DNA from: Lactiplantibacillus songbeiensis
Lineage (GTDB): Bacteria > Bacillota > Bacilli > Lactobacillales > Lactobacillaceae
Assembly (NCBI RefSeq): GCF_005405125.1
Contig: NZ_BJDL01000033.1
Location: forward strand, 1-43,373
Reading direction: 5' to 3'
Length of the DNA: 43,373 bases
Positions 8,364 through 15,819 of this stretch are shown here, piece by piece. The position numbers and the translations under genes were made by a program. Below the pieces are notes generated by a model. The model saw only the letters and a program-made list of their open reading frames with translations. It was not told the DNA's origin and searched no databases. Numbering within the stretch: position 1 is the stretch's first letter; the number at the start of each line of letters is the position of its first letter.

Positions 8364-9317
8364 ATGAAACAACTTAACTTAGGTGAGACGGCTATCAAGG
8401 TGTCAGCCGTGGCATTAGGCATTATGCGGATGGTACGGTTAAACCCGGCGGACGCGGCTAATATTTTGGCAACGGTCCATGAGCAGGGCGTTAACTTTAT
8501 TGATGGTGCTGATATTTATGGCAATGGCCAATCTGAAACGACTTTTGGGACCGCTTTAAAGCAATCCGGTTTGTCACGGGATGACTTCTTTATCCAGTCT
8601 AAAGGTGGGATTGTACTTGATCCGCAAAAGAGTAGTGGTGAATTAGTCTTTGGTCAACGCTACGATTTTTCTAAGCAGCATCTGATTGCAACGGTCGATG
8701 GTATCTTAAAACGGATGCAGATTGATTACTTAGATTCATTCTTACTACATCGGCCAGATCCGTTAATGGACTTAGATGAGGTGGCCGCGGCTTTTGATGA
8801 GCTGCAAGCGGCTGGTAAAGTGCGGCACTTCGGAGTGTCTAACTTTAACCCAATGCAAGTGGCGATGCTACAAGCGAACTTAGACCAAAAGTTGATCATT
8901 AACCAGTTACAATTCGGCGTGATGCATACGGAGCCCATTCAATTTGGGTTGCACACGAACATGCAAGACACGGCCAGCTTAAATCATGATGGTGAGATTA
9001 TTGAGTATTCACGGTTGCATCACATGACGATTCAGGCGTGGTCGCCGTATCAATATGGGATGTTTGCCGGGACTTTCATTGATAATCCGAAGTTCCCCGC
9101 CTTAAATGCGAAGTTGCAGGCGTTAGCGGATCACTATGGCGTCACGAAGAATGCAATTGCGACTGCCTGGATCTTGCGGCATCCAGCAAAAATGCAAGTG
9201 ATTTTAGGCTCGATGAATCCGCAACACTTAACGGAAAGTATTGCCGGGGCCGATGTTACGTTGACCAAGCAAGAATGGGTTGATGTCTACTTCGCTGCAG
9301 GTAACGATTTACCCTAA
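8364..9317 (+). CDS. aldo/keto reductase (YdhF-like)
   Basis: NAD(P)H-dependent oxidoreductase of the AKR fold, 317 residues, cytosolic. The catalytic tetrad is visible: Asp47 and Tyr52 in FIDGADIYGNG, Lys80 in FIQSKGG and His129 in SFLLHRPDP. The cofactor-end block (LGSMNPQHL) is near the C-terminus. The TTG at 8334 would extend it by 10 residues, but the ATG at 8364 with AAAGGAG upstream gives the usual N-terminus. The physiological substrate is unknown. The MerR-type promoter upstream suggests induction by an electrophile or stress signal, but the adjacent regulator gene is broken, so expression may now be low or uninducible. Confidence 0.9.
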   Translation: MKQLNLGETAIKVSAVALGIMRMVRLNPADAANILATVHEQGVNFIDGADIYGNGQSETTFGTALKQSGLSRDDFFIQSKGGIVLDPQKSSGELVFGQRYDFSKQHLIATVDGILKRMQIDYLDSFLLHRPDPLMDLDEVAAAFDELQAAGKVRHFGVSNFNPMQVAMLQANLDQKLIINQLQFGVMHTEPIQFGLHTNMQDTASLNHDGEIIEYSRLHHMTIQAWSPYQYGMFAGTFIDNPKFPALNAKLQALADHYGVTKNAIATAWILRHPAKMQVILGSMNPQHLTESIAGADVTLTKQEWVDVYFAAGNDLP

Positions 9318-9330
9318 AATTAGCGCTAAT

Positions 9331-9368
9331 AAAAACGACTTACCCGTTAAATAGGGTAGGCCGTTTTT
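9331..9368. terminator. bidirectional terminator between the AKR gene and pepQ
   Basis: AAAAACGACTTACCC pairs, with two wobbles, with GGGTAGGCCGTTTTT. It is A-rich on the left and T-rich on the right, and sits between convergent genes. Confidence 0.8.
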
Positions 9369-9375
9369 GCTTGGC

Positions 9376-10485
9376 TTAGAGATCTAAGATTTTCATTTCT
9401 TTGGACGTATGGGTGAATGGCTTGAAGCCTTCCTTAGTGACAACCCCACAGTCTTCAATCCGGACACCGGCAACGCCTGGAATGTAAATCCCGGGTTCGA
9501 TTGAGAAGCACATGCCTTCAACTAATGGCATGTGGTTGCCAGCCATGATTGATGGGAATTCATGGTCAGTTTGGCCTAAACCATGGCCGAGACGGTGAAT
9601 GAAGTAGTCGCCGTAACCGGCTTTGGTGATGATGTCGCGGGCAATCTTGTCAACGTCTTCGGCAGGCATTCCAGGTTTAACTGCCGCTTGAGCCGTTAAT
9701 TGGGCTTCTAAACAAACATCGAAAATTTCTTTTTGTTTAGCCGTTGGTTGACCGTAAGCAATCGTCCGTGAGGCGTCGGAAGCATAGCCTTCATACATGA
9801 CACCAAGGTCAAATAGGACTAATTCATTGGGTTTAACTTGGGTGTCGTTAGTGGCGCCATGAGGTTCAGCGGCATGAGTTCCGGCTTGAACTAAGGTGCC
9901 AAAGCTCATTTCCATAATTCCTTTTTGCATTAAGGCATATTGGAGTTCGGCAGCAATTTGTTGTTCCGTCCGACCGGCTTTAACAGCGGCAAAACCGTGT
10001 TCAAAAGCGAAGTCGGCCCATTTACCAGCCATGTTCAACTTTTCAAGTTCATCTGGTGTTTTGACTAACCGTAATTGTTGAATCATTGGTGATAAGTTCT
10101 TGTCAAAATGAGCGGCTGGGAATTGTGCCTTGATGGCTTGGAAACGATCTAAGGTCAAGTTGCCTTCTTCTAACGCCCAGACTTTTGGATCCGTCAATTG
10201 GTCGTGAATATGGTTCGCGATTAAGGCGTAAGGATCTTCATGGTCGAGGTAGCCATAAACGGGATAAGGCCAGCCAGTCCCTTTGATGGCTTCGACTTCA
10301 AGGGCGGGAGCGAATAAGAATGGTTCCGCATCAGCGAAGATGAACAGTGCTAGTGTCCGTTCGATGGGGTCACTCCCAAATCCGGTTAAATAAGAAATCG
10401 TATGAAAATCACTCACATAAGTTACGTCAACGTGGTTATCATTGGTCCATTGACGAACTTGTTGTAGCTTGGTGTAATCTGCCAC
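9376..10485 (-). CDS. pepQ: Xaa-Pro dipeptidase (prolidase), M24B family
   Basis: Cleaves Xaa-Pro dipeptides in the cytosol, a late step in use of proline-rich peptides. The creatinase-like N-terminal domain (to about 130) precedes a pita-bread metallopeptidase domain. The metal ligands lie in the expected motifs LFDLGVMYEGYASDASRT (two Asp), HRLGHGLG (His), SIEPGIY (Glu) and RIEDCG (Glu). The frame is open to 10494, but the GTG there overlaps AAGGAG. The GTG at 10485 is spaced 8 nt from it and gives the start MADYTKLQQV. It is divergent from ccpA with a cre site between, the known lactobacillus arrangement. Confidence 0.95.
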   Translation of the reverse strand: MADYTKLQQVRQWTNDNHVDVTYVSDFHTISYLTGFGSDPIERTLALFIFADAEPFLFAPALEVEAIKGTGWPYPVYGYLDHEDPYALIANHIHDQLTDPKVWALEEGNLTLDRFQAIKAQFPAAHFDKNLSPMIQQLRLVKTPDELEKLNMAGKWADFAFEHGFAAVKAGRTEQQIAAELQYALMQKGIMEMSFGTLVQAGTHAAEPHGATNDTQVKPNELVLFDLGVMYEGYASDASRTIAYGQPTAKQKEIFDVCLEAQLTAQAAVKPGMPAEDVDKIARDIITKAGYGDYFIHRLGHGLGQTDHEFPSIMAGNHMPLVEGMCFSIEPGIYIPGVAGVRIEDCGVVTKEGFKPFTHTSKEMKILDL

Positions 10486-10640
10486 TTCAATCACTCCTTG
10501 AATTTTTTGAACCTATTACTAGGTTACTTATAAGTTAGTATAGCGCTGTTAGGGATGAAATTGGACCCGAAAATCTTGAAAATTTTACCACTAGCTGTGT
10601 AAAATGTTGAATTTTTGAAAGAAATACGGTATTATTTTCA

Positions 10641-10654
10641 TGAAAGCGATTTCA
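10641..10654. promoter_or_regulatory. cre site (catabolite responsive element)
   Basis: TGAAAGCGATTTCA is a perfect match to TGWAANCGNTNWCA. It sits between pepQ and ccpA, 14 bp upstream of the ccpA -35 element, so CcpA can act on its own gene and possibly on pepQ. Confidence 0.9.
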
Positions 10655-10668
10655 ATATCTATCATGAG

Positions 10669-10724
10669 TTGCAACGTGACCGTTAATTTGCTATATTGGT
10701 TGATGTTGCATGAAAACGAATGAA
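10669..10724 (+). promoter_or_regulatory. ccpA promoter with a second cre-like half site
   Basis: TTGCAA (10669-10674), exactly 17 bp, and TATATT (10692-10697) form a good promoter with a start near 10704. TGAAAACGAATGAA (10711-10724) just past that start matches the left half of a cre site but not the right half; bound CcpA there would block elongation or initiation. The half site is weaker evidence than the promoter. Confidence 0.65.
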
Positions 10725-10760
10725 AACATATGATACCAAGTAAGAAAGGGCTATTTTAAT

Positions 10761-11771
10761 ATGGAAAAACAAACAGTAACGATTTATGATGTGGCACGTG
10801 AAGCGGCGGTTTCAATGGCCACCGTCTCACGGGTCGTTAATGGGAATCCGAATGTCAAGCCAGCGACACGTAAGAAGGTCTTGGCCGTGATCGAACGCCT
10901 TGATTATCGGCCAAACGCGGTTGCCCGTGGCTTAGCCAGCAAGCGTTCGACGACAGTGGGGGTTATTATCCCGGACGTCACGAACATTTATTTTGCGTCA
11001 TTAGCCCGTGGGATTGATGATATTGCGATGATGTACAAGTACAACATCATTTTGACCAACTCCGATGATGCTGGCGAACAAGAAGTGAACGTCTTGAACA
11101 CCTTAATGGCCAAGCAAGTTGATGGGGTCATTTTCATGGGTAACCATATTGATGATAAGCTTCGTGCTGAATTCAAACGTGCTAAAGCACCCGTTGTGTT
11201 AGCTGGGACCGTTGATCCACAAGGCGAAACGCCAAGTGTTAACATCGACTATGCTGCAGCGGTTGAAGAAGCGGTCACCGCTTTAATCAAGCGTGGTCAC
11301 GAAAAGATTGCCATTGCCTTAGGACCCTTGTCACAATCAATCAACGCTGAATACCGGTTAGCTGGTTACAAGCGGGCTTTGAACAAGGCGAAGTTGCCAT
11401 ATGACGACAAGTTGGTTTACGAAGCTGGCTACTCATACGATGCTGGGACCAAATTGCAACCGGTTATCGCGGATAGTGGTGCGACTGCGGTCTTCGTTGG
11501 CGACGATGAAATGGCGGCTGGGATTATCAATGCCAGTGTTGAATCTGGGATTAGCATTCCAGATGACTTAGAAGTCATCACTAGTAACGATACGATTGTG
11601 ACCCAAATTGCGCGGCCGGCCATCACATCGATCACACAACCTTTGTATGATATTGGTGCCGTTGCCATGCGGATGTTAACCAAGTTAATGAACGATAAAG
11701 AACTCGACGAAAAGACCGTTACCTTACCATATGGAATTGTCCGTCGCGGCTCAACAAAATCGGCTGAATAG
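10761..11771 (+). CDS. ccpA: catabolite control protein A, LacI family
   Basis: Global regulator of carbon catabolite repression in low-GC Gram-positives; it binds cre sites together with HPr-Ser-P. The N-terminal LacI helix-turn-helix TIYDVAREAAVSMATVSRVV (residues 7-26) and hinge helix (RPNAVARGLAS) are followed by a periplasmic-binding-like core (about 60-330). The length of 336 residues and the pepQ<>ccpA divergent context fix the assignment. The 5' region holds a perfect cre, consistent with autoregulation. A terminator follows the gene, so it is monocistronic. Confidence 0.97.
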   Translation: MEKQTVTIYDVAREAAVSMATVSRVVNGNPNVKPATRKKVLAVIERLDYRPNAVARGLASKRSTTVGVIIPDVTNIYFASLARGIDDIAMMYKYNIILTNSDDAGEQEVNVLNTLMAKQVDGVIFMGNHIDDKLRAEFKRAKAPVVLAGTVDPQGETPSVNIDYAAAVEEAVTALIKRGHEKIAIALGPLSQSINAEYRLAGYKRALNKAKLPYDDKLVYEAGYSYDAGTKLQPVIADSGATAVFVGDDEMAAGIINASVESGISIPDDLEVITSNDTIVTQIARPAITSITQPLYDIGAVAMRMLTKLMNDKELDEKTVTLPYGIVRRGSTKSAE

Positions 11772-11793
11772 GTTAAGTTATTTGGCGTATACT

Positions 11794-11826
11794 AGGTTCA
11801 GGACTTCGGTTCTGGGCCTTTTTTTG
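11794..11826 (+). terminator. ccpA terminator
   Basis: GGTTCAGGA pairs, with wobbles, with TTCTGGGCC across a CTTCGG tetraloop-like turn and is followed by seven T. Confidence 0.85.
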
Positions 11827-11835
11827 TAGAGTGTG

Positions 11836-12150
11836 GAAGAACGACGGGTTGCCAGTGAGCATTGCCTAGCTAGTTGATTATGCGGTGGGCTTTCCGCATG
11901 GTCAACTGGCGTAGCAAGCGGAACTGGCAGTCGTTCTGGAACACGTTTCGGCTGGAAGAATAGAGAACACTACCGGTGGGTTTCCGGTATAGTTGACTGG
12001 CGTAGCTAAGCGGAGGAAGTTGCCCGAGCGAACACGTTTCGGCTAGAAAGATAGAACATACTGCGGTGGGCTTGCCGCATGGTCAACTGGCGTAGCAAGC
12101 GGAGCTGGCAGTCGTTCTGGAACACGTTTTGGCTAGAAAGATAGAAGCCA
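11836..12150. repeat. structured intergenic repeat: long imperfect palindrome plus about 90-bp tandem units
   Basis: The gene-free stretch after ccpA holds three related units of about 90 bp (11881-11970, 11971-12061, 12062-12150). Each starts with a short hairpin (TGCGG..CCGCA or ACCGG..CCGGT) and continues with GTTGACTGGCGTAGC- and GAACACGTTTCGGCT-like blocks. Units 1 and 3 are close copies; unit 2 is diverged in its middle. The left flank (from about 11838, AGAACGAC..TTGCCAGT) is the imperfect inverse of the right half of unit 1 (ACTGGC..GTCGTTCT, to 11937), so about 100 bp can fold into one long cruciform or RNA hairpin centred on 11881-11898. No protein frame is supported. Confidence 0.8.
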
Positions 12151-12215
12151 CTCAACCAGAAAAATGAACATCATAATAGGAAGACAAAAAACCGCTCCAA
12201 AGAAAGGATGATAAA

Positions 12216-13076
12216 ATGCTAACGTTAGCAAAACGCCCGGGTTTAGTGCAGTTAGGCCTAAAAGCGTCCGCTGAACCAGCACAACTAATGAATCGCCTAC
12301 AGTATCGGCCAACGACTTTTGAATTTTATACCAGTGCCGCTGACTTTGAAGGCGATGGCCTAAAACATTTGGGCGATGCGATTAAATTTGTGATCGACAA
12401 TGTGACTGAAGATGTCGTCGTGCATCATCCGATGAGTTATCACGGCGTGCATTTAGATCAATTATTAGATCCGCAGCGGCAACCAGAAGCTTATCAATTT
12501 TTACAGGATTCGACCGCGAAACTATTGGACTTAGTAACGGAATATGACTGTCGGTTGCTGGTCCATGGTGGCTATGGTGGAGGCGAGAGTACGGCGTTGG
12601 TCGCTGAATATCCATCGCTAGCAGAAGCCCGGAGCACCGTTTTCGCGCGGTTGGATGCGCTGGTTAAGCAGGGGCAAGGGCATGTGATGATTGAAAATGG
12701 GATTACGCCAAGTTTTATGTATGGTGATCCGCAGTTGGATGAACAGCTGATTCAACATCACTATCCGTTAGTTTGTGACCTGAGCCACGTCTTTATTGGC
12801 TTGCATGGTGATATGGAATTGACGATGCTGGCGTTGAAGCGGCTGCGGCCATTGATTCAGCACTATCATCTGGTGGATTCGCTTGGTCAGCGACATGATA
12901 GTCTGCCATTAGGTGAAGGCTTGATTGACTGGCAGCGGGTGTTAAGCGTGATGAATCCTAAGGCCAGCATGATTTATGAGGTACCGGATGAATCGGATAG
13001 TACTTGTGCTAATATGTTAGCGAGTTATCATTACTTGCGTGGGGTGGAAACGAAATTGATTGAAAGTCGAGGGTAG
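12216..13076 (+). CDS. TIM-barrel protein of the AP-endonuclease-2 / sugar isomerase-epimerase superfamily
   Basis: A 286-residue protein of the xylose-isomerase-like TIM-barrel type (PF01261). Likely metal- or substrate-site motifs run along the barrel: VVHHPMSYHG, LVHGGYGGGES, MIENGITPS, CDLSHVFIG, YHLVDSLG..HDSLPLGEG and IYEVPDESDS. The GEG after a His-Asp pair is typical of sugar-phosphate isomerases and epimerases. The substrate cannot be named. The ATG has AAAGGATG upstream. The following DsrE-like gene starts 5 nt after the stop, so the two are likely co-transcribed. Confidence 0.8.
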   Translation: MLTLAKRPGLVQLGLKASAEPAQLMNRLQYRPTTFEFYTSAADFEGDGLKHLGDAIKFVIDNVTEDVVVHHPMSYHGVHLDQLLDPQRQPEAYQFLQDSTAKLLDLVTEYDCRLLVHGGYGGGESTALVAEYPSLAEARSTVFARLDALVKQGQGHVMIENGITPSFMYGDPQLDEQLIQHHYPLVCDLSHVFIGLHGDMELTMLALKRLRPLIQHYHLVDSLGQRHDSLPLGEGLIDWQRVLSVMNPKASMIYEVPDESDSTCANMLASYHYLRGVETKLIESRG

Positions 13077-13081
13077 TAGTG

Positions 13082-13402
13082 ATGGCGAAAGTGGTGGTTC
13101 ACGTTGATGACGTGGATAAAGTTGAGATAGCGTTTAGTAATGTTCATAATTTAATTATGGCCCTGCCGACTAGCGAGATTGTGATCGTTGTTAATGGTGC
13201 GGCCGTGACAACGTTGGTGGATACGATGTGGACTGAGTTTATGCAGGCTAATCCACAGGTGGAAGTCGATGCTTGTCATAACGCGTTAGCAAGTCATCAA
13301 GTTGAAGAGACCGATTTGGTTGCTGGCGTGCGCGTGGTGCCGGCGGGTGTTGTGCGGATTGTTGAGCTGGAGGAGTTGGGGTTTCGGTATTTGAAACCAT
13401 AA
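13082..13402 (+). CDS. DsrE-like small protein
   Basis: A 106-residue alpha/beta protein resembling the DsrE/DsrF-like fold. It has VVVHVDDVDKVEIAFSNVHN at the start, IVIVVNGAAV in the middle, a cysteine in DACHNAL (around 68) and the characteristic VRVVPAGVVRIVELEELGF end. Members move sulfur through such a cysteine in some bacteria; whether this one does is unknown. The ATG at 13082 is preferred over the GTG one codon earlier because the GAGGG site is then better spaced. Confidence 0.7.
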   Translation: MAKVVVHVDDVDKVEIAFSNVHNLIMALPTSEIVIVVNGAAVTTLVDTMWTEFMQANPQVEVDACHNALASHQVEETDLVAGVRVVPAGVVRIVELEELGFRYLKP

Positions 13403-13478
13403 TTCTATATGTATGTGATTAGTAGTCAATGTTGGTAGCAATTAATTTCGATTTAATGGGCTTTAAAGGCTATTAACG

Positions 13479-13507
13479 GCATCTTTCAATTGGAAGGTGC
13501 TTTTTTT
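13479..13507 (+). terminator. terminator after the DsrE-like gene
   Basis: GCATCTTTC-AATT-GGAAGGTGC stem-loop followed by seven T. Confidence 0.88.
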
Positions 13508-13510
13508 ATG

Positions 13511-13572
13511 TAATTGTAATTATTATCAATTACAATTATAATTCACAATAATTTGTGCTTAAACACAAATTA
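13511..13572 (+). promoter_or_regulatory. recombinase promoter embedded in two perfect palindromes
   Basis: TTGTAA (13514-13519), 17 bp, TATAAT (13537-13542) is a near-consensus promoter. Its -35 and spacer coincide with an 11-bp perfect inverted repeat (TAATTGTAATT/AATTACAATTA, 13511-13521 and 13528-13538). A second 9-bp perfect inverted repeat (TAATTTGTG/CACAAATTA, 13549-13557 and 13564-13572) covers the transcription start. The arrangement suggests autoregulation or recombinase binding sites in front of the gene. Confidence 0.7.
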
Positions 13573-13594
13573 CTACTAATCAAGGAGTGACAAC

Positions 13595-14218
13595 ATGCAA
13601 CAGATAATTATAGGTTATGCGCGGGTCTCAACTGCTGAAAATCGGCAGGAACTTGGACTAGAGTTACAATTACGGGCCTTAAAAGATAATGCGTGTGATG
13701 TTATCTTTTCAGATCAGCTTTCAGGAAGCAATGATCAGCGGCCAGAATTTAATCAAGCGGTGACATTGGCTAAGAAAAAAGCCGCTGCGGGGTGGCAAGT
13801 TAAATTTATGGTGTATAAACTAGACCGATTATCGCGACGGACGGTGAAAATGATTACAACAATTGATGACTTAACGCAACATCAGGTACAAGTAATCTCG
13901 TTATGTGAACAACTTGATATGTCAACACCGACTGGTATTTTACAATATCAGATTTTGGCCACGTTTAGTGAGTATGAGTTAAATACGATTCGTCAACGCA
14001 CACGGGATGCTTTGGCAGAACTAAAGAAACATGGTCAAAAGTTAGGTCGGCCAAGGTTAGCAACTGATGTCGAGCAGCGTATCTGTCAGCTTTATCAAAT
14101 TAGTGATTATCCGGTAAAGATGATTGCTAAAGAGTGTCGGGTTGCCGTATCGACTATCTATAATGTGGCGAAGCGAAATCAGCTAAGTAGGCGTAAATCA
14201 GCCTTGACTAATCGTTAA
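13595..14218 (+). CDS. serine recombinase (resolvase/invertase family)
   Basis: A 207-residue site-specific recombinase. The nucleophile is Ser12 in GYARVSTAENRQ. The catalytic arginine block is YKLDRLSRR (around 74-82), followed by the E helix FSEYELNTIRQRT and the GRPR linker. A C-terminal Hin-type helix-turn-helix (MIAKECRVAVSTIYNVAKR, about 176-194) binds DNA. The size is that of small invertases and resolvases, not of large integrases. AAGGAGTG supports the ATG. Its substrate site is not known. It opens an accessory island and adjoins a pair of 17-bp inverted repeats. Confidence 0.93.
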   Translation: MQQIIIGYARVSTAENRQELGLELQLRALKDNACDVIFSDQLSGSNDQRPEFNQAVTLAKKKAAAGWQVKFMVYKLDRLSRRTVKMITTIDDLTQHQVQVISLCEQLDMSTPTGILQYQILATFSEYELNTIRQRTRDALAELKKHGQKLGRPRLATDVEQRICQLYQISDYPVKMIAKECRVAVSTIYNVAKRNQLSRRKSALTNR

Positions 14219-14316
14219 TTAATTATGATAATATAAACTAGCAACTTGATAGGCCACTAGTACAAAAAACGACCGTTTATTGTAGTTACGTACATATACA
14301 ACTTAATCCGCTTTCA

Positions 14317-14355
14317 AACCTTGCTAAAGCTTAATTTAGCAAGGTTCATTTTTTT
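14317..14355 (+). terminator. first terminator after the recombinase
   Basis: Perfect 12-bp stem AACCTTGCTAAA/TTTAGCAAGGTT with a 6-nt loop, then CATTTTTTTT. Confidence 0.88.
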
Positions 14356-14387
14356 CGACTGTTAAGTCCATTTAACGGTCGTTTTTT
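14356..14387 (+). terminator. second, tandem terminator
   Basis: CGACTGTTAA-GTCCAT-TTAACGGTCG (one wobble) followed by six T. The remainder of the gene-free stretch 14388-14558 shows no clear site except a ribosome binding site (GAGAGGAG, around 14537-14544) for the next gene. Confidence 0.8.
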
Positions 14388-14558
14388 GTAGTTATTTTTA
14401 AAAGTTGGGTTCGTAAATGTGAAAATAGTGAAAAGAGGTGGGAAAACCTACTTTATGGAACTATCAGCAGTGTAAAGCTTTTTTTAATAGTCATTTAACT
14501 GGCATCATAATTTGTTTAAGCGAGTTGGCACTCGTTTGAGAGGAGTAGTACGGAACGT

Positions 14559-15740
14559 ATGCGTATATGGAGAATTGGGTTGATCATGGGGATTTTAGGA
14601 CTGAGTGCGGTGGGTCTGGCTGGATGCCAATCGAAGCCACATGCAGCTACTAAGGTGCCATTAAAAGTTGCCATGCAAACCTATCAAGACAAAGATGGGC
14701 AAGATAAATTGACCTTTGGCAAGCACCATCGTTTTTGGCGGCAGGTTGTGACGCAATCAGGAACGGTTACGCGTGACCTGCAAACGGGAACTTACCAAAC
14801 GAAACGGCAACAGTTGATTTTAAACATTGATCAAACACAACGGGCTACTTACAAAAACAAGCAGGATCTAACAACTAACCAAGTCCCTTTAACCTTAAGT
14901 AATCAACAAGCCGGTGGTTACAATGAGCAGACAGTGCTGACTAAAACTGCTACTCAATCGGTGACGTTACAAGTTAAAGGCAACAAGTTAGTTGATCCGC
15001 AAACAGAGCAACCTTTAGCACGGCAAAAGCAGTTCTCAAACACAGGTGCCACAACGCTTAAACAAGTTAATCAGCAGTATACCAAAACCGGCGCCGATGC
15101 AGTTAACCAACGGACGTTTGTGGCTAAGTTACCGCAACAAACGCTATGGATTGCCTTCAATGGTGATCATACTTGGCAGATGCATGTGATTAATCGGCCA
15201 CAACGAACCGATACGTATGACCAAGGAACTTGGCAAGTTGACCATCAGCGATTACAGACTAAATCGACTGGTGCTATTCGGCAATTTAAGATTAAAGGTG
15301 CGGTTGTTAATCCGACCAATTATCAAAGCTTGACCGAGTTAACCGCTGCACAATTGGGCCGCTATCAGTTTAGTATCAACGGATCATACGTGCAGGTTAA
15401 GACGGCCGATAAGACAGTCAACTTACAGCGCTTAGCAACAATAGATATTAAAACTGTTGCAATGGCCCAGAATCAGTATTTGACGACGACAAAGCAAGTA
15501 TTGACGGCTAATAACCCGTTTAAGTCCCAAGCTGCCTTTAAAAATTGGTTGAATCAACATCATGCAACGACACAACAGCTTGCTAACAAGCAATCCTTTA
15601 AACAGGCGACTGGTTTGAAAGTGGTTTATGTTAGCGGGCCATTTGTGCTGGCTAGTGATGGTCAAGTGTATCAGCAACGCGTCACTGGCTGGGAAGTCGC
15701 TGGTGAACAGACGGCGGCGTTACCGATGATTAAAGATTAA
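14559..15740 (+). CDS. predicted lipoprotein, unknown family
   Basis: A 393-residue protein with a lipoprotein signal peptide: basic MRIWR, a hydrophobic core, and lipobox VGLAGC with Cys23 as the lipid attachment site. The mature part is Gln/Thr/Lys-rich and shows lipocalin-like patterns (TFGKHHRFWRQVV.., GTYQTKRQQLILNI, TWQMHVINRP..GTWQV), in which G-T-[WY] strands are followed by short beta segments. This suggests beta-barrel-like ligand-binding modules. I recognise no named domain. It is the first of a run of exported proteins and is not clearly a paralogue of the ones downstream. Confidence 0.75.
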   Translation: MRIWRIGLIMGILGLSAVGLAGCQSKPHAATKVPLKVAMQTYQDKDGQDKLTFGKHHRFWRQVVTQSGTVTRDLQTGTYQTKRQQLILNIDQTQRATYKNKQDLTTNQVPLTLSNQQAGGYNEQTVLTKTATQSVTLQVKGNKLVDPQTEQPLARQKQFSNTGATTLKQVNQQYTKTGADAVNQRTFVAKLPQQTLWIAFNGDHTWQMHVINRPQRTDTYDQGTWQVDHQRLQTKSTGAIRQFKIKGAVVNPTNYQSLTELTAAQLGRYQFSINGSYVQVKTADKTVNLQRLATIDIKTVAMAQNQYLTTTKQVLTANNPFKSQAAFKNWLNQHHATTQQLANKQSFKQATGLKVVYVSGPFVLASDGQVYQQRVTGWEVAGEQTAALPMIKD

Positions 15741-15768
15741 GTGTGTTTGTTATTTTGGAGGAATAGAT

Positions 15769-15819
15769 ATGAAAGAAAATAGACAAGTCACTGCAATGGG
15801 TAAGCGGCGATTAAATTGA
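15769..15819 (+). CDS. 16-codon leader ORF coupled to the next lipoprotein gene
   Basis: An ATG at 15769 behind an excellent TTGGAGGA site opens a 16-residue frame (MKENRQVTAMGKRRLN). Its TGA (15817-15819) overlaps the TTG start of the following lipoprotein gene by two bases. That TTG has no ribosome binding site of its own, so ribosomes probably reach it by termination-reinitiation. Alternatively, a single indel has split the n-region of a longer signal peptide, since the peptide is basic as such regions are. Confidence 0.5.
   Translation: MKENRQVTAMGKRRLN

Larger units (their letters stand above)
14261..14390. repeat. 17-bp perfect inverted repeats flanking a 96-bp segment
   Basis: TACAAAAAACGACCGTT (14261-14277) recurs exactly inverted at 14374-14390. 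The enclosed segment carries two terminator hairpins. The right copy's AACGGTCG can pair either with the distant left copy or with the near CGACTGTT (14356-14363), so alternative RNA folds compete. Confidence 0.85.
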
